DNA of 64,000 nucleotides from Thermodesulfovibrionales bacterium (GTDB lineage Bacteria; Nitrospirota; Thermodesulfovibrionia; Thermodesulfovibrionales; Dissulfurispiraceae), in the NCBI GenBank assembly GCA_026415415.1, contig JAOAHE010000005.1, positions 1 to 64,000 of the forward strand. The letters are read 5' to 3'. The notes under the pieces are model-generated. The model was not told the origin of the DNA, did no database searches, and saw nothing but the letters and a program-made list of their open reading frames with translations. The position numbers and the translations under genes are program-made. Positions 44,523 to 52,862 of this stretch are shown here, one piece after another (within the stretch, counting starts at the first letter, position 1; each line of letters starts with the position of its first letter).

Positions 44523-47500
44523 TTACTGCACTCTACGGTCTCTCCAAAAGAGTATATTACTTCTATTTGCACCATACTGCAAATTGATATTTGGTCTTAT
44601 AGTTCTGGATTCTAAGCCTGCTCCTCCACTGACAGTGATATACATTGAAGCTCCCTCTGGGCCAACAGATATTAATGGTGCTGAGGGTATACCTTGCTCG
44701 CCAAGGTCTATTCTCCTGTTATTATTTGTAAAGACGCCTGCACCAGTTACATAATTAACGCCATAAAGGAAAGCATCCCCTCCTTGCTCACAAGGATTAT
44801 TTTGACTATTAACTGGCACAAAAGATGTAAAATACACAACACCTCCAAAGACTATTGGTTCAGCAAGGATCTTTTCTCCATTCCCTGATAACTGAATTCT
44901 CCACCCATTTTTCTGTCCACTATATGTTTGGGAGGTTGATGTTAAATTTTCTATATCCGCTAAACGATATGTCGTGGTTCCCTCATTGTCTTTAACAGCA
45001 TAAAAATGTTCTTGAGCGTTAGGATCAGCTGGGCATTGTTTATCCCCTGTACCCCAATAAATCCAAAGGTTCCCTGCTGTATCTTTAGCTGCTGATACAC
45101 TCGTATATATAGGTCTAATTTCACCTGATGCTGCATCATAAAAAATGCTACCTGACCAGTTTGAAATATTACAGGAAGAAGGACTATTTTTTGTGCAGAA
45201 ATTAAATCTCCAAATATCCCCACCAAGATTCCCTACATACACTCTATCAACGAATCCATCATTGTCAGTATCTATTGCTGCGGGAGGCGCTGGTATAGAA
45301 TAATCCATAGCGGAATTATTGGCTTTTGTATAGCTCCACAATATATTACCGTTACTTAAATCCACCACAAAAAACCCTTTTGTCCTATCTCCAGGATCAG
45401 GAATATTATTAGATGAGCAAGAATATTCAAAGCCTCCACCACCTATGAAACCAACCCACTTTTCGTTACCCCCTATCTTTACTCTTCCCATTGCCATCTT
45501 GCTCCATGGGTCTCCAAGGTATTGAGCTTGTGTAGAAGTTGGGTCAAGGCGCCATTTATACACAGGATTCAGTGTATTTGTAAAATCAAAAGCGTAGTAT
45601 CCACAATATTTTGGTGTTTGTGAGGTATAAATATGACTATATCCATTATTCGTCATTGTAACATTAGCAGTGCAGTCTGAATTAGCACTCCAAAGATAGG
45701 GGCGAACAACAGTGCTTCCACTATAGTTATTTGCACCCCTACCAAGACCAAAGACAACCATAGTCTTCCAGTCAGATGCAGATTTGTTCGTACCACTTCC
45801 TGAGCCTAACCACACATCAGCAGCAGAAATAGGACCATCAACAAAAAACTGATGGGTAAGTGTGGTTGGGTGATCATTATGAGCAATGAGATTTAGCTTT
45901 GGAAGCATATTTGGTGGTATAAAGCTAAAGATTTCTCTGCCATCTGAGGTCCCAAAGACATGAAACTGACCATCATTTGCACCTGCTAAAACCACTCTCT
46001 TTTGATTTGTTGAGGTCCTTTGATTTTGCTCTCTAAAAGCTGCAAAAGCATTATTATTATCAATTACATCGTTAAAATATGCTGAAGGACTGGTTATAAC
46101 CACAGGACTTGAATGCCAGATATCACCAAGCTTCCAATCATCTTGATTATATATAACCCCTCCTATATCCTTATTACCTCTTATATAGTAGACTATCTCG
46201 TTTCTTCTTGTAGTGTTAGTTGAAGAAAGACCAAATTTATCTGGTGAAATAGAAGTATCAAAATCAACAAGATTGCCATTTATATATGTCTTTATTGTTC
46301 TTTCATTTGCTTCAGTATTTGACAAAATAACGCCAGCATCCCATTCCATTGAGCCAATAGAACCATCAGAGAGGATATTAAATTTTTTCAGGTGTCCCCT
46401 CCAGAAAGGTTCATCATCAATAGGTCTAAAAGATGCCTCATAGAGGTGATTTTCACTTGATATTCGCGCAGTGGAAATAGAGACATTAGTAAAGGAGTAT
46501 CTAGCTTCACGCATAGTATTGAAAGCTCGTCTTAATGCGTTATTGAGCTCTTCAGCATCGCTTGCAATAAAGGCATATCCAGATAAATTGGCTGTCGCAG
46601 GGTCATTATAGATAGCTACAGTGTCACCGACCCCACCGTTTTTACCTGCAATATTGTGTATAATTGTTGTAGATGTATCTGTTTGACATTGGGTAACACC
46701 AGAAGGATAAAGTACACCAATACTGTCAGATATGGAATAGCCACTGGTGTTTCCAATATTTTCTTCTCCAGGATTTAAATCCATTCTTCTACCCTCTGAA
46801 TCAAAACCAGAACCATAGTAAGCTGCCCAGTTTAAGGTGTTCTTTAGAGCTAAAGGCATATCAGCACCGAAGCCTACAACAAAGACATGATAACCAGCAT
46901 CTCCAAGTGCCTTTGCCCTTGCTACAGTCTCTCTTCTTCTTTTATACATATCTGCTACATCTTCGCTACCACTACCACCACATGCATAAGTGTCAGCTCC
47001 ATCAGATATGAGCAAAACAAATTTTTTACGGCATGTACGAGCATTATCTTGCGACTTATGCCAATCAAGGTAACTCTTTGCCTCAATAAGAGCAGAGGAT
47101 AATGGCGTACCACTATTTGCCTGAGTATTATAAATAAAATCTGTGCAAGTTCCGCTATTGGTTATTGATAAAGAACAGCTATTGTTATTTCCACAAAAGA
47201 TCTTAGAGTACTTTTCTCCTATTGGTTGTCTTAATTTTATATTGCCTGAATTATAATCACCTCCTGTATCATTGCCGTTACAGAAGCTCATATAGCCTAC
47301 CCTTACATTGAGACTATTGTCGTCTGTATTTGTTCCTGCACTACGAATGATTCCATCATTTGTGTCATCAAGCACAGCAAATAAAGCCCTTTTTGCAATA
47401 TTTAGACGACTGCAGTTAGTATTGCAGCTGCCTGTAGAGTTATTGCAATATCCATAGTTAGGGGTTCCTGGAGCTGCTCCGCAGTTACATATGGTGGGAT

Positions 47501-47714
47501 TAGGACGGCAGGATGAATGACCATAAACATAGGTGCCTCCTGCAGGGTTCCAGTTCATACTGCCTGATAAATCAAGAACAATAAGCACATCAGGAGGGAC
47601 ATTGCTAAAAAGCACACTTTCATCAGCAGAATAACTACAATTCATGAAAGATAACAAAAATATAAATAAAATAGATATTATAAAAATAAATTTTTTACAT
47701 TTTATTCTTATCAT
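44523..47714 (-). CDS. pilY1: PilY1-like pilus tip adhesin/assembly protein
   Basis: A roughly 1063-residue secreted protein. After a signal peptide comes a von Willebrand A domain with the metal site DLSGS (MIDAS). The C-terminal half is the PilC/PilY1 beta-propeller, with a DTDNDGFVDRVYVGNLGG calcium-binding loop near residue 830 and the FGLGRGANNYSG blade. Many Cys and Asn fit an exported, disulfide-rich protein. An upstream GTG at 47753 is possible, but AAGGAGG lies 9 bases before the ATG at 47714. It is the tip or retraction-regulating component and follows the minor pilins. Confidence 0.93.
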   Translation of the reverse strand: MIRIKCKKFIFIISILFIFLLSFMNCSYSADESVLFSNVPPDVLIVLDLSGSMNWNPAGGTYVYGHSSCRPNPTICNCGAAPGTPNYGYCNNSTGSCNTNCSRLNIAKRALFAVLDDTNDGIIRSAGTNTDDNSLNVRVGYMSFCNGNDTGGDYNSGNIKLRQPIGEKYSKIFCGNNNSCSLSITNSGTCTDFIYNTQANSGTPLSSALIEAKSYLDWHKSQDNARTCRKKFVLLISDGADTYACGGSGSEDVADMYKRRRETVARAKALGDAGYHVFVVGFGADMPLALKNTLNWAAYYGSGFDSEGRRMDLNPGEENIGNTSGYSISDSIGVLYPSGVTQCQTDTSTTIIHNIAGKNGGVGDTVAIYNDPATANLSGYAFIASDAEELNNALRRAFNTMREARYSFTNVSISTARISSENHLYEASFRPIDDEPFWRGHLKKFNILSDGSIGSMEWDAGVILSNTEANERTIKTYINGNLVDFDTSISPDKFGLSSTNTTRRNEIVYYIRGNKDIGGVIYNQDDWKLGDIWHSSPVVITSPSAYFNDVIDNNNAFAAFREQNQRTSTNQKRVVLAGANDGQFHVFGTSDGREIFSFIPPNMLPKLNLIAHNDHPTTLTHQFFVDGPISAADVWLGSGSGTNKSASDWKTMVVFGLGRGANNYSGSTVVRPYLWSANSDCTANVTMTNNGYSHIYTSQTPKYCGYYAFDFTNTLNPVYKWRLDPTSTQAQYLGDPWSKMAMGRVKIGGNEKWVGFIGGGGFEYSCSSNNIPDPGDRTKGFFVVDLSNGNILWSYTKANNSAMDYSIPAPPAAIDTDNDGFVDRVYVGNLGGDIWRFNFCTKNSPSSCNISNWSGSIFYDAASGEIRPIYTSVSAAKDTAGNLWIYWGTGDKQCPADPNAQEHFYAVKDNEGTTTYRLADIENLTSTSQTYSGQKNGWRIQLSGNGEKILAEPIVFGGVVYFTSFVPVNSQNNPCEQGGDAFLYGVNYVTGAGVFTNNNRRIDLGEQGIPSAPLISVGPEGASMYITVSGGAGLESRTIRPNINLQYGANRSNILFWRDRRVQ

Positions 47715-47739
47715 TAGTAATAACCTCCTTATAGTTTTC

Positions 47740-48345
47740 TTAACCTCCAGCACCAGGCTGCTGTGTACTTATCTCGATAGGACCAAAACCAATACCTACA
47801 TCTATAGTTACGCTGCTGTTGTATCTTTCATTAATACCTGTAATTGATTTTGCAGTTACGCTTTGTCCCCAATTCTTTTGTTGGGTAATCTCAAAGCCTG
47901 CCATAGGCAACGATTTTGGTATATTTGGGATATTTGCATTTCCGATGGTATATTTAGTGTAAGAGTCAGCCGTTGAATCCACAATTTGAGGTGTTGTGAC
48001 TATATAATTCCCAATAACTCCTGCATTTTGATTAGAAAACTCTATTAATCTATGGATACCAGCTTGAGCTGCAGAGAAAGCCTTCTTTTCAGCTACAACC
48101 CTAGTACTTACTCTAATATCTTGGGTTGTAATATTGAAAACTATAGCACCAACAGCTGTGAGAAGTAAGATAACCATAAGGGCTACAACAATAATAAATC
48201 CATGTTCATCCGTGTAAGATGACTTAAGAGGAGAGAAGATACTAGTATCTTTTATAAAAATCAAATAGCTATCTCTTACTTTAGATTCTCCTTTTAAACG
48301 TCTTAGAGATTTGCAGTAAATCTTGTATTTTTTAAAAGTCTTCAT
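47740..48345 (-). CDS. PilX-like minor pilin with a long leader
   Basis: A 201-residue protein whose GFIIVVALMVILLLTAVGAIVF segment is a type IV-pilin hydrophobic helix of PilX type, followed by QDIRVSTRVVAEKKAFSAAQAG. About 48 residues precede the processing Gly, far more than the usual short leader; the SD AAGGAGG is 13 bases from the chosen start. A later internal start may be real, or this is a leader variant. It lies between PilW-like and PilY1 genes, so the function as a minor pilin is supported by context. Confidence 0.8.
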   Translation of the reverse strand: MKTFKKYKIYCKSLRRLKGESKVRDSYLIFIKDTSIFSPLKSSYTDEHGFIIVVALMVILLLTAVGAIVFNITTQDIRVSTRVVAEKKAFSAAQAGIHRLIEFSNQNAGVIGNYIVTTPQIVDSTADSYTKYTIGNANIPNIPKSLPMAGFEITQQKNWGQSVTAKSITGINERYNSSVTIDVGIGFGPIEISTQQPGAGG

Positions 48346-48371
48346 TGCTCTAAAATATCCTCCTTAATTTT

Positions 48372-49178
48372 TTAAGGGTTTATAGGATGATTCTTCGGTA
48401 TTACACTTGTTGAATATATTAATCTTGGATATTGTCTTGTCATAGGGTCAATAGTATCTGACTCAACTACAAGGGTTATATCTATGCGTCTAATATTGCA
48501 TATGTGAGCATTTAAATTGTTGCCTTGATTAATACAATTAGTTAAAGCAGCATTAGGGGTAAACTCCACGCCGTTGCCATAGAAATATCTAAAAACAGGT
48601 ATCCCAACTTGATTATTAATCACTTTAACTGTTCGCTGTTGACCTGTTGGAGCACCGAGAAAGGGTTGTCCACCACCTCCCGTTGATCCAGAAGTACAGC
48701 AAGTGCATCTGGAGATATATTGCTCACCACCTGCAGTAACATAGACATATCTGATAACCTCATTTTGTTGCCCTCCAGCTCCTATAATTCCATCAGCGTT
48801 AAGATCAGCTTCTATTGTTAAAGAATTAGCTGTTGCTTCTACAATCCCTTTCTTTAAAGGATTAGTTGGAGCTGCAGTGCTTACACTGCAATTTAATCCT
48901 GTGGTACTTAGTAAATCTGCCCATATTTGAGGCTCAAATCGTGGGTTATAGGAGGCCATACCGATTTCAAGAGCCATTGTCTCGATAGCGGCTCTAACAT
49001 CTTGTTGAGTAGTAATCTTTGACTGAATTCCAACAGAGGAAAATAGCCCAGATCTCAAAGACAAAGTAATAGCTGATAATACTATTGCAGCTGTAACCAC
49101 CGCAATCATTAACTCAACAATTGTAAATCCCCTCTGATTGACTTGAGAGTTAAAATAAACCTTACTAAACCATTTCAT
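48372..49178 (-). CDS. PilW-like minor pilin
   Basis: A 268-residue prepilin. The class III signal is QRG|FTIVELMIAVVTAAIVL with Glu5 of the mature chain present, preceded by a 17-residue basic leader. The C-terminal domain has several Cys (a CTCC cluster) and an IRRIDITLVVESD segment like PilW/GspJ proteins. It lies 26 bases before the PilX-like gene and immediately after the PilV-like gene. Confidence 0.88.
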   Translation of the reverse strand: MKWFSKVYFNSQVNQRGFTIVELMIAVVTAAIVLSAITLSLRSGLFSSVGIQSKITTQQDVRAAIETMALEIGMASYNPRFEPQIWADLLSTTGLNCSVSTAAPTNPLKKGIVEATANSLTIEADLNADGIIGAGGQQNEVIRYVYVTAGGEQYISRCTCCTSGSTGGGGQPFLGAPTGQQRTVKVINNQVGIPVFRYFYGNGVEFTPNAALTNCINQGNNLNAHICNIRRIDITLVVESDTIDPMTRQYPRLIYSTSVIPKNHPINP

Positions 49179-49181
49179 CTT

Positions 49182-49604
49182 TTAGCACCCATGTCTATAG
49201 TATAATTGTCTTGTTACAACCAAGCTTTCTGTTATATTAGGATAGTTATTAGGTCCTATAACCCTAACATTAACCCTCCATATATTTACCCCTATATTTG
49301 TAATATTTGTCTGCACTATAAAACTTATATCACCTGTTTGAGCTGTCCCTTGTCCACTTAAATAAACGCTCCTTGAATTAGTACTTGTATTTATATTGTT
49401 ACAACTATTCATTATTTGAAGCTCTTGCATCTCCAGTTCTTCTCTTAGTAAAGTAGCAGCTCTTGCTATAAGATCTGACTTAGATCCAAGAATATAACCT
49501 TGAGGAAATAAGCTCATAAGAGACAAAATCCCTATTACCAACAAAATAATAGAAATCATGACCTCAATTAGAGTAAATCCTTTTTTATTGCAAATTAAAT
49601 TCAA
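49182..49604 (-). CDS. PilV-like minor pilin
   Basis: A 140-residue prepilin with KKG|FTLIEVMISIILLVIGILSL and a basic leader. The SLFPQGY and LREELEMQ segments match PilV/GspI-like proteins. The start is a TTG with a strong GGGAGG site 7 bases upstream; it overlaps the end of the FimT-like gene by about 20 bases, so the two are coupled. Confidence 0.88.
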   Translation of the reverse strand: MNLICNKKGFTLIEVMISIILLVIGILSLMSLFPQGYILGSKSDLIARAATLLREELEMQELQIMNSCNNINTSTNSRSVYLSGQGTAQTGDISFIVQTNITNIGVNIWRVNVRVIGPNNYPNITESLVVTRQLYYRHGC

Positions 49605-50034
49605 CGTTTGTCCTCCCTGTAATATTTATTCTTATTGTTGCTGTTGAACCTAAGTCATTTATAAAAACGATAGTCCCATTAGTAACTGTGCCTCTTGTCC
49701 GAAAATCATATTGTGTCACAGTTGTACTGCTAAATCTTATATTGCCTCGCCTTTGGTCTGAGATAACCCTTGTTTTACTTTCTGTCGGGGGACAATTTAC
49801 TGTATAGCTATTTGCACCCGTATTAATAGTTATAGTGTATTGTTGATTGTCTGATATAGCTCTCTCTCTGCAATAAAAGAAGTCACCAGCAAGTTCTCTT
49901 GCAGCGCCCTTTAAATCTGCATTGATGGCGTGCCTTTGAAAGCTTGGAACTGCTATGCCAGCCAAGATCGCTATAATGGCAATAACGATCATAACCTCAA
50001 CAAGTGATATGCCTTTTTGATTTTTAAGCTTCAT
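49585..50034 (-). CDS. FimT/GspH-like minor pilin
   Basis: A 149-residue prepilin with KG|ISLVEVMIVIAIIAILAGIAVPSFQ, mature Glu5 present, and the GspH/FimT pattern DLKGAARELAGDFFYCRERAISDNQQY. It begins the minor-pilin operon FimT-PilV-PilW-PilX-PilY1, running convergently to pilMNOPQ. An AGAGG site precedes the start. Confidence 0.9.
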   Translation of the reverse strand: MKLKNQKGISLVEVMIVIAIIAILAGIAVPSFQRHAINADLKGAARELAGDFFYCRERAISDNQQYTITINTGANSYTVNCPPTESKTRVISDQRRGNIRFSSTTVTQYDFRTRGTVTNGTIVFINDLGSTATIRINITGRTNVEFNLQ

Positions 50035-50432
50035 GTTAACCTCTTTTTAAGAATTAGCAATTTATATGCCATAAAAAGATGCGCTCCTTGAAAGCTTAAA
50101 TTTATTAAAGCTTTGAAGAAAAAGCCCCTCTTTTTATGTAAAAGTTTATATAACCACTATGTAATATATTTCACAATTTATATTTTGATAAATTCTTATC
50201 ACAATAAATCTTCCTTTTCCTTTTAATCTTAAAATGATTGTATCATAAAACCTGTTATCGTTCCAGTAGTAAAGTGAAAATATTACAAACATCTATAAAA
50301 TTTTAAAGGCAAATCAGCCTATGTGGAAAATTGTTAAAGTTTTTCATTATCATATATCATTACTAATGATATATTTTTCTTGCTTACTCAGTCTATTTCG
50401 CTAAGTAAAAGAATCGTTCAGGGAGGTTAAAC
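50035..50432. other. Divergent regulatory region between minor-pilin operon and galT
   Basis: About 400 AT-rich bases. AAAGCTT (50091-50097) and AAGCTTT (50108-50114) form an inverted repeat near the pilin side. ATATATCATT (50352-50361) and AATGATATAT (50365-50374) form a perfect one near galT, followed by TTTTTC. Both could be operators or RNA stems. No confident promoter was assigned. Confidence 0.5.
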
Positions 50433-51431
50433 ATGCCAGAGTTGAGAAAAGACCCTATCTCCGGAAGATGGGTCATCCTTTCTATAGAAAGAGGTAAAAG
50501 GCCAACGGACTATATCTCTCCTTCACAGAAAAGAAAAGGGGGTGGTTTCTGTCCTTTCTGCCCAGGGAATGAACATACTACTACACCTGAGATTATCGCC
50601 TTTAGACCTGCAAGCACAGCTCCTAATTCACCTGGGTGGACCCTCCGAGTAGTACCTAATAAGTTTCCTGCCTTACAGATACACGGCTCCCTAAATAAGA
50701 TGGGGGAAGGCATGTTTGATAAAATGAACGGCATTGGCGCTCATGAAGTCATTATAGAGTGTCCTGAGCATCAGTTATCATTAGCAACTATGTCACAAAG
50801 AGCAGTAGAAGATGTTTTATGGGCTTACTATTTCAGGATTATTGACCTTAAGAAAGATGTACGGTTTAAGTATGTTTTGGTTTTCAAGACTGAAGGGGAG
50901 GCTGCAGGGGCTTCCTTAGAACATACCCATAGTCAGCTAATAGCCTTACCAATAATACCTAAGAGTGTAAAAGAAGAGATGGACTATGCAAGGAAATACT
51001 TTGATAATAAGGAAAGATGTATCTTTTGTGATATAATTAATCAAGAACTCCAGACCAACAAAAGGATTGTGTATGAAAATGACTCTTATATTGCTTTAGC
51101 TCCTTTTGCCCCAAGAGAACCATTCGAGACCTGGATTTTGCCAAAACAGCATGAATCAAACTTCTATCCTCCAAATAAAAGTTTTTCTGAGCTTGCCGAG
51201 TTGTTACAGAGAGTTTTGAGGCAAATAGATAGTGTTTTAGATAACCCTCCTTACAGTTTCTTACTACACACATCGCCTTTTAAAGAAGAAATTAATGAGT
51301 ATTATCACTGGCATATAGAACTAATTCCAAAGATAACTAAAATAGCAGGTTTTGAGTGGGGCTCAGGTTTTTATATAAACTCTACTACCCCAGAAGAAGC
51401 TGCTAAATTCTTAAGGGAAGCTAAGATATGA
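50433..51431 (+). CDS. galT: Galactose-1-phosphate uridylyltransferase family protein
   Basis: A 332-residue HIT-superfamily nucleotidyltransferase. The N-terminal zinc-type CPFCPGNE, the active-site ASLEHTHSQLIALP (His-x-His-x-Gln with nucleophilic His) and the C-terminal YYHWHIELIP are conserved. It could act in Leloir metabolism or as an ADP/UDP-sugar pyrophosphorylase; GalT proteins next to glgA are common in deep-branching anaerobes. A GGGAGG site precedes the start; its stop overlaps the glgA ATG. Confidence 0.92.
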   Translation: MPELRKDPISGRWVILSIERGKRPTDYISPSQKRKGGGFCPFCPGNEHTTTPEIIAFRPASTAPNSPGWTLRVVPNKFPALQIHGSLNKMGEGMFDKMNGIGAHEVIIECPEHQLSLATMSQRAVEDVLWAYYFRIIDLKKDVRFKYVLVFKTEGEAAGASLEHTHSQLIALPIIPKSVKEEMDYARKYFDNKERCIFCDIINQELQTNKRIVYENDSYIALAPFAPREPFETWILPKQHESNFYPPNKSFSELAELLQRVLRQIDSVLDNPPYSFLLHTSPFKEEINEYYHWHIELIPKITKIAGFEWGSGFYINSTTPEEAAKFLREAKI

Positions 51432-52849
51432 AGATTGCAATTGTTACCTCTGAGGCTACCCCTTTCTCTAAGACAGGCGGGCTCGCCGATGTAACAGGGA
51501 CTCTTTTCAAACAATACTTAAGGATGGGACATGACGCCTATCTATTTACTCCTCTTTATAGAAAGATATATGAAGGGTTCTCAGATAACTTAGAAGACAC
51601 CAATCTTGAATTAAATATACAATTAGGTATTGATATAAAACCTTGTAAAATCTTAAAACATAAAAAACACAATATCTTTTTCATAGGTAATCAAGAGTAT
51701 TTTGGTCGTCGAGAGCTTTATGAAGATACATCAGGTGAATATCCTGACAATGGTGCTCGTTTTGCTTTCTTCTGCAAAGCTTTTTTAGAGGTAATACAAA
51801 AACTTCAGATCAGCTTTGATATTATTCATTGTAACGACTGGCAAACAGGGTTAATTCCTCTTTATCTTACAATTAATCTTAAAGAGAAAGAGATCTTCAG
51901 CAAAACTCATACAGTATTTACTATACATAATCTTGCCTATCAAGGCCTATTCCCCCCTGAGATATTAGGATATATAGGCATCCCTTATGATCTATTTCAT
52001 TTAGAGGGGATAGAGTTTTACGGACATGTAAGCTACCTTAAGGCAGGGATTATCTTCTCTGATGTAATTACGACAGTTAGTAAAACATATGCTAAGGAGA
52101 TATTGACTCCTGATTATGGTTTTTCTATGGATGGTATACTCAGAAAAAGAGCAAATTATCTTTACGGCATTGTAAATGGTATTGATTATAACGAATGGAA
52201 CCCAGCAACAGACCCTTATATACCTTATAGATATGATAAAAGGAATTTGAATGAAAAAGAGAAAAATAAAACTTATATTATAGAAAGATGTGGATTAAAC
52301 ATAGAACCACAAAATCCTCTTTTATGTTTTGTAGGTAGGCTCTCATACCAAAAGGGTATTGGGTTGATCCTATCCTCCTTGGACGATAAATTAATTAATA
52401 AAGTAGGAATCATTATCTTAGGAAGAGGACAATTTGAGTATCAAGAATCAATAAGTTTTTTAAAACAGAAATTCCCTGAAAGAGTATTTTTTTATAATGG
52501 CTTTAATGAAGAACTTGCTCATCTTATATATGCAGGCTGTGATATCTTATTGATGCCTTCAAGATATGAACCATGTGGTTTAGGACAGATGATCGCTATG
52601 CGTTATGGTAATATCCCTGTAGCACGAGAAACTGGAGGTTTAGCCGACCTTATAGAGGATGGCGTAACAGGTTTCCTTTTCAAAGAATATTCAAAGGAAG
52701 ACTTCTCTATAGCTTTAAAAGTTGCTATTTATGCATACAAGCACAAAAAACTATGGAATAGTTTAATGAAAGAAGCTATGAGTAGAGACTTTTCTTGGGA
52801 AAAATCCGCAAATGAATATCTTAAATTATATTCTAATCTGTTAAGTTAG
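51428..52849 (+). CDS. glgA: Glycogen synthase (ADP-glucose type)
   Basis: A 473-residue GT5 glucosyltransferase. The N-terminal KTGGLADV substrate motif (about 15-22), HCNDWQTGL and the C-terminal YEPCGLGQMIAMRYG with RETGGL are intact. It elongates glycogen from a nucleotide-glucose donor. Its ATG overlaps galT by 4 bases, and a sensor kinase follows after 13 bases, so carbon storage and signalling may share a transcript. Confidence 0.95.
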   Translation: MKIAIVTSEATPFSKTGGLADVTGTLFKQYLRMGHDAYLFTPLYRKIYEGFSDNLEDTNLELNIQLGIDIKPCKILKHKKHNIFFIGNQEYFGRRELYEDTSGEYPDNGARFAFFCKAFLEVIQKLQISFDIIHCNDWQTGLIPLYLTINLKEKEIFSKTHTVFTIHNLAYQGLFPPEILGYIGIPYDLFHLEGIEFYGHVSYLKAGIIFSDVITTVSKTYAKEILTPDYGFSMDGILRKRANYLYGIVNGIDYNEWNPATDPYIPYRYDKRNLNEKEKNKTYIIERCGLNIEPQNPLLCFVGRLSYQKGIGLILSSLDDKLINKVGIIILGRGQFEYQESISFLKQKFPERVFFYNGFNEELAHLIYAGCDILLMPSRYEPCGLGQMIAMRYGNIPVARETGGLADLIEDGVTGFLFKEYSKEDFSIALKVAIYAYKHKKLWNSLMKEAMSRDFSWEKSANEYLKLYSNLLS

Positions 52850-52862
52850 GATAATATTTACA

